Assembly: GCA_903868595.1 (NCBI GenBank)
Contig: CAIPVV010000060.1
Span: forward strand, 39,092-103,091
Direction: 5' to 3'
Source: an uncultured Pseudomonadota bacterium
Lineage (GTDB): Bacteria; Pseudomonadota; Gammaproteobacteria; Steroidobacterales; Steroidobacteraceae
Length of the DNA stretch: 64,000 nt
Part shown: positions 1 through 8,473 of the stretch, in pieces
Position numbering within the stretch: the stretch's first letter is position 1
Layout of the letters: every line of letters starts with the position of its first letter
Translations under genes and position numbers: made by a program
Notes under the pieces: generated by a model
Databases searched by the model: none
What the model was told of the DNA's origin: nothing
The model's input: only the letters and a program-made list of their open reading frames with translations

Positions 1-103
1 AGTAGCCAATGGTGTCTTCATCCAGTCGAATGGTCACCTGCCTCCTCGGCTTTCGCGCGTAGGGGCTCGGAACAGACTTGGAAAAGTCATAGTGTCTTTT
101 CAT
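1..103 (-). CDS. brnA: BrnA-type antitoxin, N-terminal fragment (runs off window)
   Basis: Only the first 34 codons lie in the window; the gene continues past base 1. The reading begins MKRHYDFSKSVPSPYA and continues RRQVTIRLDED, the typical BrnA start: a short DFSK-type N-terminus followed by the beta-strand of a ribbon-helix-helix DNA-binding domain. Family knowledge: BrnA neutralises the BrnT ribonuclease and autorepresses the operon. The start ATG overlaps the brnT stop by 4 nt (ATGA, 100-103 on the minus strand), the normal toxin-antitoxin arrangement. Whether the rest is intact cannot be seen. Confidence 0.82.
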   Translation of the reverse strand, partial: MKRHYDFSKSVPSPYARKPRRQVTIRLDEDTIGY

Positions 104-394
104 GGAAGCCACCGCGCATAGTCGCGCCGTTCAGACGGATCCGCCCTTCGCGCGGAAATAATTCGAATGGTCTGCTCGGATTCCCGGCAACACGGGCAGA
201 CCACCAAGAGCCGAAGTTGGAGGCTCAGGCCAGGCAGGACAAATGGCTCTTCCTGACCCCCCGTGTCCCGAGTCCGGAACGACCCGCGCATGGTCGTCAA
301 GGAACGCTTTCCGCTCCTCTTCGAACGTAACACCCTGTTTGGTCCGGTTGGCCCGGTTTTTCCTGGCGTCCCATTCAAAGGTAAGCTCGACCAT
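100..394 (-). pseudogene. brnT: BrnT-type toxin, frameshifted
   Basis: A BrnT (DUF497) ribonuclease toxin split over two frames. The N-terminal frame starts at 394 (MVELTFEWDARKNRANRTKQ, then GVTFEE and DDHARVVPDSGHGG). The C-terminal frame ends at 100 and carries FVLPGLSLQLRLLVVC and RIISARRADPSERRDYA, the conserved ISAR end of the family. Removing one G from the G6 run at 257-262 (minus strand) rejoins the halves into a full-length toxin of about 97 residues. The cause may be a genuine mutation, phase variation at the homopolymer, or a sequencing error. Overlaps brnA by 4 nt. Confidence 0.8.
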
Positions 395-773
395 AACTAC
401 AGTGCAATGGCCGAAGCCTGGGCGTCAAGCGAGGATTCCGACGGCCCATGCCGGTGCTGCGCAAGACATGCGCCGGTATGCTGCGATTCCCTTCCCGAAG
501 GGCAACACCAGTAAGAAATGCAGGATCTGGCGCTCGGAGCCGCAAGGCGCCGGCAGAAGGTCTGTATGGGGGAAGGAGCGGTTGGCGCGAGGATCCACTC
601 GGCGTGTGCGTGGGTACCACCACGCTGCTGTATTCGATGCATCACATCTGCGTTGGGCAGGAGCCTGCAGCCGCCGCCGATGGCTGAGCCAAATCGCGTT
701 GGCAGCGGCCGGAATCTCCCAAACCCCGCCCCGGCGGCTGCTCCGGCGGCGCGCGTACAGTACGGGGTTGTCG
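395..773. other. Intergenic region downstream of spoT, no gene seen
   Basis: About 380 bases between the brnT start and the spoT stop. Open frames here run through from the antisense of spoT and show no recognisable domain. trmH and recG, which often follow spoT in gammaproteobacteria, are absent. No convincing terminator or promoter was identified. Confidence 0.5.
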
Positions 774-2969
774 TTACTTGGTCGGCGGCCGCCGTTTGTC
801 GCGGCTCTGGTGGCGCGCCAGGGTGCGCCCGACATGCAGCACCTCGGGCATTCGGCGGATCGTGCGGACGATGCGCGCCAGGTGCCGTCGGTCCCGGACC
901 TCGACCTCCAGCGTGATGAGGGCGACATCCCCATCGCGCTGTTCCACGTTCGCATGCCCGATATTGGTCTGCGTCCCGGCGATGGATGCCGATACGGCGG
1001 CCAGCATGCCGACCTTGTTCCGCGTCTCTACGCGCACTTCGGAGTTGAAGTAACGCGTAAGGTCCGGCTGCCAGGACACCGGCTGCCACTTCTCGGGATG
1101 CTTGTCGTAGCCCTCGACATTGGCGCAGGCATCGCGGTGGATGACGATGCCGCGACCCGTGCTCATGAACGCGATGATCGGGTCGTCCGGGATCGGGTGG
1201 CAGCAGCGCGCGTAGGTGACCAGCAGGCCCTCGGTGCCGGCCACGGCCAGCGGCAGGTGGGCATGGCTCGCATCGGTGCCGGAGGGCAGCAAGAGGCGCG
1301 CGGTGAGCGGCGCCAGGCGCTCGCCCAGGCCCACCTTCTCGAGCAATTCATCCCGGTCCCGCAGCGCGAATTCCGTCAAGGTCGCCGCGAGCGCCTTGGG
1401 ATCGACCTTGTCGATGTCGAGCTCGAACTCGGCGAGCGACGCATTCAGCAACTGGCGTCCCAGCTCAATGGCTTCCGAGCGCTTGAGCGACTTGAGGTAG
1501 TGCCTTATCGCGCTGCGCGCCTTGGCGGTGACGACGAAGTTCACCCAGGAGGGGTTCGGCTGCGCGCCCTTGGCCGTGATGATCTGCACCGTCTGCCCGT
1601 TGCGCAGTACCGTGCGCAGCGGCGTGAGCCGGCGGTCGATCTTCGCTGCGACGCAGCGGTTGCCGATGTCGGTGTGCACCGCGTAAGCAAAGTCCACGAC
1701 GGTAGCGCCGCGTGGCAGGCGCAGGATCGCCCCCTTGGGGGTGAACACGTAGACCTTGTCCGGGAAGAGGTCGACCTTGACGCTCTCGATGAACTCTTCC
1801 GGGTTGCCGCTCTCCTGCATCTCCACCAGGTGGGAGAGCCAGGCGCGGGCCCGCTCCTGCTGCGCGGAATCCTTGTCCTGCGAGCCGGACTTGTACTTCC
1901 AGTGCGCGGCGATGCCCGACTCGGCGATGTTGTGCATGTCCTGCGTGCGGATCTGCACTTCGATCGGCACGGCGTTCGGCCCGAACAGCATCGTGTGCAA
2001 CGACTGGTAGCCGTTCACGCGCGGGATCGCGATGTAGTCCTTGAAGCGGCCGGGCATCGGCCGGTAGACGCTGTGTACCACGCCCAGGGCGCGGTAGCAG
2101 GTGTCCGGGCTGTCCACGACGATGCGCAGGCCGTAGACGTCGACGATCTCGGCCAGCATCGAGCTCTTGCGGCGCATCTTGCGGTAGATGCTGTAGAGAT
2201 GCTTCTCGCGCGAGGCGACCTTGGCGGGGATGCCCGCCTTCGCCAGCGCCGCGTTCAGCGCCACCTCGATCTTGGAGAGGAATTCCTTCTGGTTGCCGCG
2301 GGCGCGCTTCAAGGCGCGCTCGATGACGCGGTAGCGCTGCGGGTAGAGGGTCTGGAACCCCAGGTCCTCCAGCTCCAGCTTCATGCTGTAGAGGCCCAGG
2401 CGCTCGGCCACCGGTGCGTAGATGTCGAGCGTCTCGCGGGCGATCTGGCGGCGCTTGGGCACGGACATGATGCCGATCGTGCGCATGTTGTGCGTGCGGT
2501 CGGCGAGCTTGACCATGATCACGCGCAGGTCGCGCACCATCGCCAGCAGCATCTTGCGGAAGCTCTCGGCCTGGGCTTCCTCGCGGCTCTTGAACTTGAT
2601 CTGGTCCAGCTTGGTGACGCCATCGACGATCTCGGCCACGTCCTTGCCGAAGCGCTCGGCGATCTCCTCCTTGGCGATCGGCGTGTCTTCGATGACGTCG
2701 TGCAGGATCGCGCCGACGATCGTGTCGGCGTCCAGGTGCAGGTCGGCGAGGATCTCGGCGGCGGCGACCGGGTGGGCGATGTAGGGCTCGCCGGAGAGGC
2801 GCTTCTGGCCCTGGTGCGCGACGGCGCCGAACTCGGCGGCCTCGCGTACGCGTTCGACCTGGTCAGGGGGAAGGTAGGTCTCGACCTTGGCGAGCAGTTC
2901 CTTCAGCCCGGGAGTGCGCCTTGCTCCTGAACCGGGCAGCAGCCCGAGCAGCGAAGACGCGTAATCCAT
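774..2969 (-). CDS. spoT: Bifunctional (p)ppGpp synthetase/hydrolase SpoT
   Basis: 731 aa, normal length for SpoT. Makes and degrades the stringent-response alarmone (p)ppGpp in the cytoplasm. The N-terminal HD hydrolase domain is intact: H66 in the IAHP stretch, HDVIED at 90-95 and KLADRTHNMRT near 154-164. The synthetase domain follows, with GRFKDYIAIP and NGYQSLHT; the RFKD (RxKD) form is the bifunctional SpoT type rather than the RelA EXDD type. A TGS domain (VYVFTPKGAILRLPRGAT) lies mid-protein and an ACT domain is at the C-terminus. It is third in the gmk-rpoZ-spoT order conserved in gammaproteobacteria, 15 bases after rpoZ, and probably co-transcribed. Confidence 0.97.
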   Translation of the reverse strand: MDYASSLLGLLPGSGARRTPGLKELLAKVETYLPPDQVERVREAAEFGAVAHQGQKRLSGEPYIAHPVAAAEILADLHLDADTIVGAILHDVIEDTPIAKEEIAERFGKDVAEIVDGVTKLDQIKFKSREEAQAESFRKMLLAMVRDLRVIMVKLADRTHNMRTIGIMSVPKRRQIARETLDIYAPVAERLGLYSMKLELEDLGFQTLYPQRYRVIERALKRARGNQKEFLSKIEVALNAALAKAGIPAKVASREKHLYSIYRKMRRKSSMLAEIVDVYGLRIVVDSPDTCYRALGVVHSVYRPMPGRFKDYIAIPRVNGYQSLHTMLFGPNAVPIEVQIRTQDMHNIAESGIAAHWKYKSGSQDKDSAQQERARAWLSHLVEMQESGNPEEFIESVKVDLFPDKVYVFTPKGAILRLPRGATVVDFAYAVHTDIGNRCVAAKIDRRLTPLRTVLRNGQTVQIITAKGAQPNPSWVNFVVTAKARSAIRHYLKSLKRSEAIELGRQLLNASLAEFELDIDKVDPKALAATLTEFALRDRDELLEKVGLGERLAPLTARLLLPSGTDASHAHLPLAVAGTEGLLVTYARCCHPIPDDPIIAFMSTGRGIVIHRDACANVEGYDKHPEKWQPVSWQPDLTRYFNSEVRVETRNKVGMLAAVSASIAGTQTNIGHANVEQRDGDVALITLEVEVRDRRHLARIVRTIRRMPEVLHVGRTLARHQSRDKRRPPTK

Positions 2970-2984
2970 GGCGGCGCGAGGGCG

Positions 2985-3272
2985 TCAGTCTCCGAGACCG
3001 AACTGCGGGGCGCGGAAGTTGGCCAGCTGGGCGTCGATGTCGTTCTCGATCGGCTCGATGACCGGGGCCGGCTCCGGCTCGATCAGCATCTCGGGGGTGA
3101 TGTTGCCTTCGGCGATCTCCCGAAGGGCAATGACCGTGACCTTGTCGTTGTCCAGGGGCACCGTGGCCTCGGCCCCATTGGCCAGGCGGCGGGCGCGGGC
3201 GGAGGCCAGCAGCACCAGCTCGAACAGGTTATCGACGTTGTTCAGGCAGTCTTCGACGGTGACACGGGCCAT
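2985..3272 (-). CDS. rpoZ: RNA polymerase omega subunit
   Basis: 95 aa. Begins [20 protein letters not shown] and contains [10 protein letters not shown], the conserved omega core that clamps the beta-prime subunit C-terminus during RNA polymerase assembly. The C-terminus is a family-typical acidic, proline-rich tail ([10 protein letters not shown]). Sits between gmk and spoT, the usual gammaproteobacterial position; omega links the polymerase to ppGpp binding, which fits co-transcription with spoT. Confidence 0.97.
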   Translation of the reverse strand: MARVTVEDCLNNVDNLFELVLLASARARRLANGAEATVPLDNDKVTVIALREIAEGNITPEMLIEPEPAPVIEPIENDIDAQLANFRAPQFGLGD

Positions 3273-3333
3273 GGCGGTTCGCTTCTGATTGGCAACGAGA
3301 ATGGACCTGAAATTCTAATCGAAACAGGGCCTT

Positions 3334-3957
3334 TCACGCCAGCAGATTCGCCAGGACAGGCGTCAGGTCCGCCCGGTCGGTCCGGAAGCGGCTGCCGTGG
3401 CCCGCCACGATCTGCCGCAGCTGCCCCAGGGTCTGCTGGAAGTCGTCGTTGACCACGACGTAGTCGAATTCGCGGTAATGCGACATGTCGCCGCGGGCCT
3501 CGGACAGCCGGTGGGCGATGACCTCGGCGCTGTCGCTCTGGCGCGCGGTAAGGCGCTGCTGCAGCGCCGCCAGCGACGGCGGGAGGATGAACACGCTCTC
3601 GGTGCCCGGGCGGGCGGCGCGCACCTGGCGGGCCCCCTGCCAGTCGATCTCCAGGATCACATCCCGGCCGGCCGCCAGCTGGGCCTCCAGCTGCTCCCGG
3701 CCAGTGCCGTACTGGTTGTCAAAGACCTGCGCATGCTCCAGGAAGCCCCCGGCCAGCACGAGCTCGGCGAACGCCTCCGGGCTCACGAAGTGGTATTCGC
3801 GGCCGTTCTGCTCGGTCGGGCGGGGCGCACGGGTCGTGTGGGAGACGGAGGCGGCCAGCCGCGGCTCGACCTCCAGCAGGGCCTTTACAAGGCTGGTCTT
3901 GCCGGCCCCCGACGGGGCGGCAATCACGAGCAGGCGGCCGGGTGTATCTGGGGTCAC
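3334..3957 (-). CDS. gmk: Guanylate kinase
   Basis: 207 aa, normal length. Phosphorylates GMP to GDP with ATP in the cytoplasm. Walker A is APSGAGKT at residues 14-21. The GMP-binding region follows (SVSHTTRAPRP, then GREYHFVS), with the LEIDWQGARQV segment and the lid region QSDSAEVIAHRLSEA. Start is GTG at 3957; no better ATG is available. First gene of the gmk-rpoZ-spoT cluster. yicC, usually directly upstream of gmk, is about 6.5 kb away here. Confidence 0.97.
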   Translation of the reverse strand: MTPDTPGRLLVIAAPSGAGKTSLVKALLEVEPRLAASVSHTTRAPRPTEQNGREYHFVSPEAFAELVLAGGFLEHAQVFDNQYGTGREQLEAQLAAGRDVILEIDWQGARQVRAARPGTESVFILPPSLAALQQRLTARQSDSAEVIAHRLSEARGDMSHYREFDYVVVNDDFQQTLGQLRQIVAGHGSRFRTDRADLTPVLANLLA

Positions 3958-4064
3958 AGGGCGACGTCAGCGGGCTGGAAAGGGGGCGCAAGGGTAGCGC
4001 ATCCGACGGCCGGCGGGCGCGGGGCGACCGCCGGCCCTGTGCCCCCAAGGGCCAGGACCGCTCC

Positions 4065-4331
4065 TTACCGGGGCGCGCGGACCAGCTTGGCCATCGCGTC
4101 CTTGCACGGGGCGCTGACTTTCTCCGGGGCGGCCGCGCGCAGGCAGACCATCGACTCGTGGCCTTCCTTGCCCTGACAGAGGGCCTTCACGTCCGCCGCG
4201 CAGGAGTGGGTCACGTTCTCGCGGGCGGCCTGCATCTCCGGTGACGGCGGCCCGCCCGGCGGCGGGGCCTGGGCAAAGCTGGTGACAGAAGCCAGCAGGG
4301 CCAGGCTGGCGAGTGCAGCATGCATCTTCAT
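4065..4331 (-). CDS. Small secreted cysteine-rich repeat protein
   Basis: 88 aa, with a Sec signal peptide at residues 1-22 (cleavage expected after SFAQA), a Pro/Gly stretch, then one Cys-rich repeat with four cysteines (HSCAADVKALC and later VCLR and APCKDAM). The spacing resembles the Golgi-apparatus-protein-type cysteine-rich repeat seen in small exported bacterial proteins. Likely periplasmic with two disulfides; function unknown. The start was placed at the ATG giving a clean signal peptide; a longer frame to 4415 adds 28 implausible residues. First gene of the accessory block between gmk and yicC. Confidence 0.75.
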   Translation of the reverse strand: MKMHAALASLALLASVTSFAQAPPPGGPPSPEMQAARENVTHSCAADVKALCQGKEGHESMVCLRAAAPEKVSAPCKDAMAKLVRAPR

Positions 4332-4595
4332 GGCAGGAATCCCCGATGTGTTGGTGTTCGCATCGACACGCGTCCCCGGCAGCCTACAACGGCTGCCCGG
4401 CCCGAGGCGAGGCACGCGCCGGGCGCGCCCCGGGGTCGAGGGCCCTGCGCCCCGACTCCGGCTCGCTCGGCGGTGGGCGGCGCTACAGGGACAGGCGTAC
4501 CCAGAACGGCTTCCCGCCGCCAGGAACGCCCTGCCGGTGGCCGGCCCGGCGGCGCCATGACGCAGCAGGTCTTGCTCCCTGGCGGCGGGACCCCT

Positions 4596-5747
4596 TCAGT
4601 ACCCCCGCCGGGGGTCCACCACCAGGAGCATCTTGTCGCCCCGCGCATAGCGCCGGAGGTTCTCGGTCGCCAGCGTCCAGCGTGCCTCGCCCGGCAGGTC
4701 CGAGCGCGAGGAGATATGCGGCGTCACGAGGACCCGCGGTGCCTGCCACAGCGGGTGATCCGGCGGCAGCGGCTCCGGATCGACGACGTCCAGGCCCGCG
4801 CCGCCTAGGCGGTGCTCGGTGAGGGCCTTCACCAGCTCGCCGGTGTCGACGCTGCCCCCGCGCGCGACGTTCACAAAGAGGGCCTGGGGCTTGAGCACCG
4901 AGAAGAACTGGGCGTCATAGAGCCCCGTAGTCTGCGGCGTCAGGGGAACGGCGCTGACAATGGCATCTGCCCGGGCGGCCAGGACCAGGAGCTCCCCGGG
5001 CTGCCCCACGTAGTCGACGAAGTCCGGCTTGCCGCGGCCGCCCTCGCGCGTGGCGATGACTCTCATCCCCAGGCCATGGGCGCGCTGCGCGACCTCCGTG
5101 CCGATGCCCCCCAGGCCCACCACCAGGAGCGTCTTGCCGTCCAGCATCTGCATCGTGACGACGCCGGCGCTGCGCGGGCTCCACTGGCCGCGCGCCGTGT
5201 CGGCGGCGAACGCGTCCAGCCCGTGCGCCAGGGCCAGGAGCAGGGCCACCGCATGTTCGGCAATGGCGGGCGCGTCCACGCCTCGCATGTTCGTGATCAG
5301 CAGGTCCGGGTCGCGCAGGGCCGGCACGGCCAGGCAGTTCTCCACGCCGGCGGACAGGGAGGCGACCCAGCGCAGCTTGCGCGCAGCGCCCAGGGTGCGC
5401 GCGTCGCAGATGTCGGGGTTGTTGCCGATGATCACGTCGGCGTCAATCGCCTCGGTCGCCGCCGCGTTGGCATCGCCCGCGACCACGATGCGCGCGCCGG
5501 GCGCCGCGGCCGCGAAGGCCTCCGCCTGGGCGGCCAGCGCCGGGTTGCGGTTGCCCAGGAGCAGCACTTTGGAGGGGCGATGCCAGGTCGGGTTTTCGCG
5601 CTGCGCGCGCGGGGCCTCCTCGACGCGATAGCGGGCGATGGCCTCGGCCACGGCAGGCGTTGCCCCGCTGGCCCGCAGCGCCATCGCTGCGAGCAGGGCG
5701 AATGCCATCAGGGTGCACGGCGTGCGCGAATTGCGGGTTGTGTTCAT
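4596..5747 (-). CDS. D-2-hydroxyacid dehydrogenase with N-terminal signal peptide
   Basis: 383 aa. Residues about 60-383 form a D-isomer-specific 2-hydroxyacid dehydrogenase: Rossmann motif GLGGIG at 211-216, and the catalytic triad Arg296 (NVARGGSVD), Glu325 (DPEPLP) and His344 (VTPHIS) is complete. Such enzymes reduce 2-oxoacids using NAD(P)H and are normally cytoplasmic. Here residues 1-29 look like a Sec signal peptide (basic start, LMAFALLAAMALRASGA), so a periplasmic location is predicted, where free NAD(H) is not expected. The substrate cannot be told from sequence. Lies between the Cys-rich protein and the PEP-CTERM remnant on the same strand. Confidence 0.85.
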   Translation of the reverse strand: MNTTRNSRTPCTLMAFALLAAMALRASGATPAVAEAIARYRVEEAPRAQRENPTWHRPSKVLLLGNRNPALAAQAEAFAAAAPGARIVVAGDANAAATEAIDADVIIGNNPDICDARTLGAARKLRWVASLSAGVENCLAVPALRDPDLLITNMRGVDAPAIAEHAVALLLALAHGLDAFAADTARGQWSPRSAGVVTMQMLDGKTLLVVGLGGIGTEVAQRAHGLGMRVIATREGGRGKPDFVDYVGQPGELLVLAARADAIVSAVPLTPQTTGLYDAQFFSVLKPQALFVNVARGGSVDTGELVKALTEHRLGGAGLDVVDPEPLPPDHPLWQAPRVLVTPHISSRSDLPGEARWTLATENLRRYARGDKMLLVVDPRRGY

Positions 5748-5840
5748 GGCGCGAAGTCCCCCCAGTAACGGGCCCGCCGGGCAGGTCGCTCAGGCTCGGC
5801 CTTTTGCCCGGCTGGTCTTCTAGTTTCTCATGGCCCGCCG

Positions 5841-5882
5841 TGCCAAAAAGCAAAGAAAACCCCCGGCACGGGGCCAGGGTTT
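5841..5882 (-). terminator. Probable intrinsic terminator after the PEP-CTERM remnant
   Basis: On the minus strand a stem CCCCG-TGC-CGGGG, extended by AACC/GGTT pairs, is followed by a T-rich tract (TTTTCTTTGCTTTTT). It begins about 23 bases after the stop at 5905. Confidence 0.5.
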
Positions 5883-5904
5883 CGCGCGATCCCGCTACGC
5901 GGGC

Positions 5905-6530
5905 TTAATTCGCCCGGTGACGCTTCGTGAGACCGCCTGTGGCCAGGCTCAATCCGGACAGTACGAGCGTGCCCGGCTCCGGAACGCTGCGGTAGGCGTG
6001 ATGGGTGCTCTCGAACGCGTAGCCCGCGCTGGACAGGCGTACCTGATCGAAGGTGGCGCTACCGAAATCCAAATTGATGTCGTGATCGGAGGAGTCGCTG
6101 ATCCGGCTCCCCTAGGCGAAGGCGCCGACCCGGTCGGTTCCCGAATAGGTGCTGATCAGCGCATCCGCCTCGTAGAACGAGATGCTGGGGTAGGAGTCGA
6201 TCGAGCCCCAGTACGGGCCGAAGTAGTGGGCCTGGGTGCCCAGCGTCAGGAGCGCCGAGCCGTTGGCTACGGGGTCTGCAGCGGCCAGGTACGGGCTGGA
6301 GTCCCGCAGCGGGGCCCCGCACTGGCCGCTGTGCGAACCCTGGACAATCGGTAATCCCCGCTGGAGGACGCGTAGGTGCCCTGGAGGAGCTCAGCTGACC
6401 GAGCGCCGACAGGGTCACGCCCGGAGAGAGCTGGGCCGCCGTGGCGGCAACGACCATCGCACCCCGCAGCAAAGACCGGCAAGTCCGCGCAGCACCTTCT
6501 GCAAACACGCACGGGTGCATCGCCGGGCAT
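5905..6530 (-). pseudogene. PEP-CTERM (exosortase-sorted) surface protein, decayed
   Basis: The minus strand encodes a typical PEP-CTERM tail just before a TAA at 5905: AYRSVPEPGTLVLSGLSL, then ATGGLTKRHRAN. That is the VPEP motif, a short hydrophobic segment and a basic end. Upstream in the same frame is a matching ectodomain (GTQAHYFGPYWGSIDSYPS, then SSAGYAFESTHHAYR), resembling the Npun_F0296 group of exosortase-dependent surface proteins. The frame is broken: an in-frame TAG lies near 6112-6114, and the N-terminal part is spread over other frames (QGTYASSSGDYR in one, MVVAATAAQLSPGVTLSA, possibly the signal peptide, in another). Several independent lesions argue for real decay. The 5' boundary is approximate. 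Confidence 0.8.
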
Positions 6531-7105
6531 CGTCTGCAAGACCGCGGCGGTTCGCTCTGTGCGTTTCAGGCGGGCCTTCATACCCCGCTTACCCCGCTCG
6601 CCTTGTCGAAAGTCCTTGGAAGCGGGTCGTCTCGAATTTTGCTGATGCCACAACAAACCTGCTGGCCTCGCGGTGGAACGGGTCCTGGGCGGGAGTTTCG
6701 GATCCGCCCGGCCTCATCAGGACAAGCCCGAAGTCTTGCGCGCCCGGTCACGCTGAGGGGCGTCGCCGCGCCGGCGTGGGGTGCGGACATCGCTTGGGCG
6801 AGGGCAACCTGGTCGTGTGCGGACACCGGCCGTTTGCGGCCCACGTTCGCCTGTGGGGGTGTCGCGCTGCGAGCAGGATGCCCCGGGACACGCCGCGGCT
6901 GGCTTGCCTGCGCCGCGGAATGGGTCCCACTGGGCGGTCCTCGCACACCGCAGGGCAGCAGGACCGCAAGAAGTGAGAGGCCCGTCACACCGGCGTGATT
7001 CAGCAGGCAAGAACCACATTCTTGGCACGGTTTCGTTATCGCAAAAAAACGCTGGGAAATGAGTAACAAGACACTCTTTGCAGGCCAGGGAACCTTGTAC
7101 CTTCG
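6531..7105. other. Intergenic region upstream of the riboswitch, no gene seen
   Basis: About 570 GC-rich bases in which every frame looks non-coding. A sequence matching only the -24 half of a sigma-54 promoter (TTGGCACG, 7022-7029) lies shortly before the riboswitch but lacks the -12 GC at the required spacing. The transcription start for the riboswitch RNA must lie in the last 100 bases or so. Confidence 0.4.
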
Positions 7106-7198
7106 CACCCAGTTGTTTAGCAAACCCGTCGAAAGGCGGGGACGCAAAGCCTCCGGTCTAAGGGTCAAGTGACCTACTGATAGCGGGGTTGCCTGCAG
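7106..7198 (+). promoter_or_regulatory. Cyclic-di-GMP-I (GEMM-I) riboswitch
   Basis: The core matches the GEMM-I aptamer closely: GCAAACCC, a stem CCCGTC capped by a GAAA tetraloop and closed by GGCGGG, then GGGACGCAAAGCCTCCGG, a CTAAG segment of the tetraloop-receptor type, a second hairpin (GGGTC-AAGT-GACC), and the terminal AGCGGGGTTGCC. These are the most conserved elements of the class, which binds c-di-GMP. It lies about 100 bases upstream of the start of a secreted Ig/Fn3 protein (7300), the usual kind of target. Aptamer ends are approximate. Basis: motif recognition by eye, not a covariance-model search. Confidence 0.88.
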
Positions 7199-7229
7199 AG
7201 CGTCAGCCGTGAGCCTTGGACGCAGTCGT

Positions 7230-7256
7230 CAACCGTCGTGGTTGGTTTGTTTCTTT
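7230..7256 (+). terminator. Possible riboswitch expression-platform terminator
   Basis: A short hairpin CAACC-GTCGT-GGTTG followed by GTTTGTTTCTTT lies between the aptamer and the start codon at 7300. The stem is only 5 bp, so this is a weak call, but the position and T-rich tail suit a ligand-controlled terminator. Control at translation is the alternative. Confidence 0.35.
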
Positions 7257-7299
7257 GCTCTCTCATCGGCCGGCTTCGCGGACCTCGCGGAGAATGGTC

Positions 7300-8259
7300 A
7301 TGAAAGCTCTCACTACGTCCACGCGGATTTTCCCGCTCGCACTGCTCGCGCTGCTGGGCCTCGTTGCCATAGCCGCGCCTCAGGCTGCTCACGCGCGCCG
7401 CGGCGCTTGGCGGACCACCAGCACGAGCACCAGCACCACCACCAGCACGAGTACGCTCACCATCTCCGGCACGCCGGTGACGACGGACACCGCGGGCGCC
7501 GCCTACGGCTTTACGCCGACCGTGAGCGCCAGCAGCAGCACCTACAGCTTCTCCATCAGCAACAAGCCGTCCTGGGCGACCTTCAGCATCGCCACGGGCG
7601 CGCTGAGCGGCACACCGGGGACGGCCAACGTCGGCAGTTACAGCAACATCACGATCTCTGTCAGCGACGGCACCAGGGTCGCCTCTCTGCCCGCCTACAC
7701 GCTGACCGTCAGTGCGCCGCTGGCCCCGCCGGTCATCAGCGGTACGCCGCCCGCGAGCGTTCTGGCCGCCAACCCCTACAGTTTCACGCCGACCGCCTCC
7801 GATCCCAACGGTTATCCGCTGACCTTCAGCGTTTCCAACCTGCCGGCCTGGGCGAGCTTCAATACCGCCACCGGGCAGATCAGCGGCACGCCGGCCGCCA
7901 CGCAGGTGGGGACCTACAGCAACATCGTCATTGCGGCCAACGACGGCAAATCCACGGCGAGCCTTGCCGCCTTCTCCGTGACGGTGAACGGCGCAGTACT
8001 CGGCGCTGCGACGCTGAGCTGGACGCCGCCGACCCAGAACACCGACGGCACGCCGCTGACGGATCTGGTCGGATACAACATCTACTACGGCACCAACAGC
8101 ACGGCGCTGAGCAGCAAGGTCGCGCTGACCAATCCGGGACTCACCGCTTACACCGTCAGTAATCTCAGCACCGGAACCTACTACTTCGCGATCACCGCCG
8201 TGGACAGCGTCGGCGCGGAGAGCGCGCAGAGCAACGTCGGCAGCAAGACGATTCAGTAG
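7300..8259 (+). CDS. Secreted protein with two Ig-like domains and an Fn3 domain, under a c-di-GMP riboswitch
   Basis: 319 aa. Signal peptide about residues 1-32 (hydrophobic core FPLALLALLGLVAIAA, ending AAHA), a Thr/Ser-rich linker, then two He_PIG-type Ig-like repeats. Each starts [TV]ISGTP, contains YSF or YGFTPT and PSWATF/PAWASF, and ends SGTP...VGTYSNI. A fibronectin type III domain follows (LSWTPPTQNTDGTPL, then VGYNIYYG and YYFAITAVDSVG). The ATG at 7300 was chosen because GGAG lies 7 bases upstream and the signal peptide starts cleanly; an ATG at 7294 is possible. No anchor is seen, so it is probably released or matrix-associated. The upstream riboswitch suggests a biofilm-related role. 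A terminator follows at 8289. Confidence 0.85.
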   Translation: MKALTTSTRIFPLALLALLGLVAIAAPQAAHARRGAWRTTSTSTSTTTSTSTLTISGTPVTTDTAGAAYGFTPTVSASSSTYSFSISNKPSWATFSIATGALSGTPGTANVGSYSNITISVSDGTRVASLPAYTLTVSAPLAPPVISGTPPASVLAANPYSFTPTASDPNGYPLTFSVSNLPAWASFNTATGQISGTPAATQVGTYSNIVIAANDGKSTASLAAFSVTVNGAVLGAATLSWTPPTQNTDGTPLTDLVGYNIYYGTNSTALSSKVALTNPGLTAYTVSNLSTGTYYFAITAVDSVGAESAQSNVGSKTIQ

Positions 8260-8288
8260 CGCGCTGCCGGCAATTCCTGCCCAACAGC

Positions 8289-8321
8289 AAGGCCCGTCGG
8301 TCGCAACCGGCGGGCCTTTTT
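8289..8321 (+). terminator. Rho-independent terminator
   Basis: Stem AAGGCCCGTCGGT / ACCGGCGGGCCTT with one G-T pair, loop CGCA, then a T5 run, 29 bases after the stop of the Ig/Fn3 gene. Confidence 0.85.
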
Positions 8322-8473
8322 CAGGAGGGGCACCTGAACAGGGCCGGTACGCCGGGATCGCTTTGTCTCGGGAATCCTCCTTGAGGCCGGATTTCGCAGG
8401 TTGCAGTCGGCGGTGAGCCCCGCCGAGTGACCCCGTTGGCTGATCTATCCATCCGGGGGGGCTTGCGGGCGAG

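Noticed and set aside
243..2930. 895-codon open frame on the plus strand
   Set aside because: It is the antisense of spoT, a high-GC shadow frame with repetitive Arg/Leu/Ala-rich composition and no domain.
7022..7042. Sigma-54 promoter before the riboswitch
   Set aside because: TTGGCACG fits the -24 element, but the -12 GC is missing at the required 10-base spacing.
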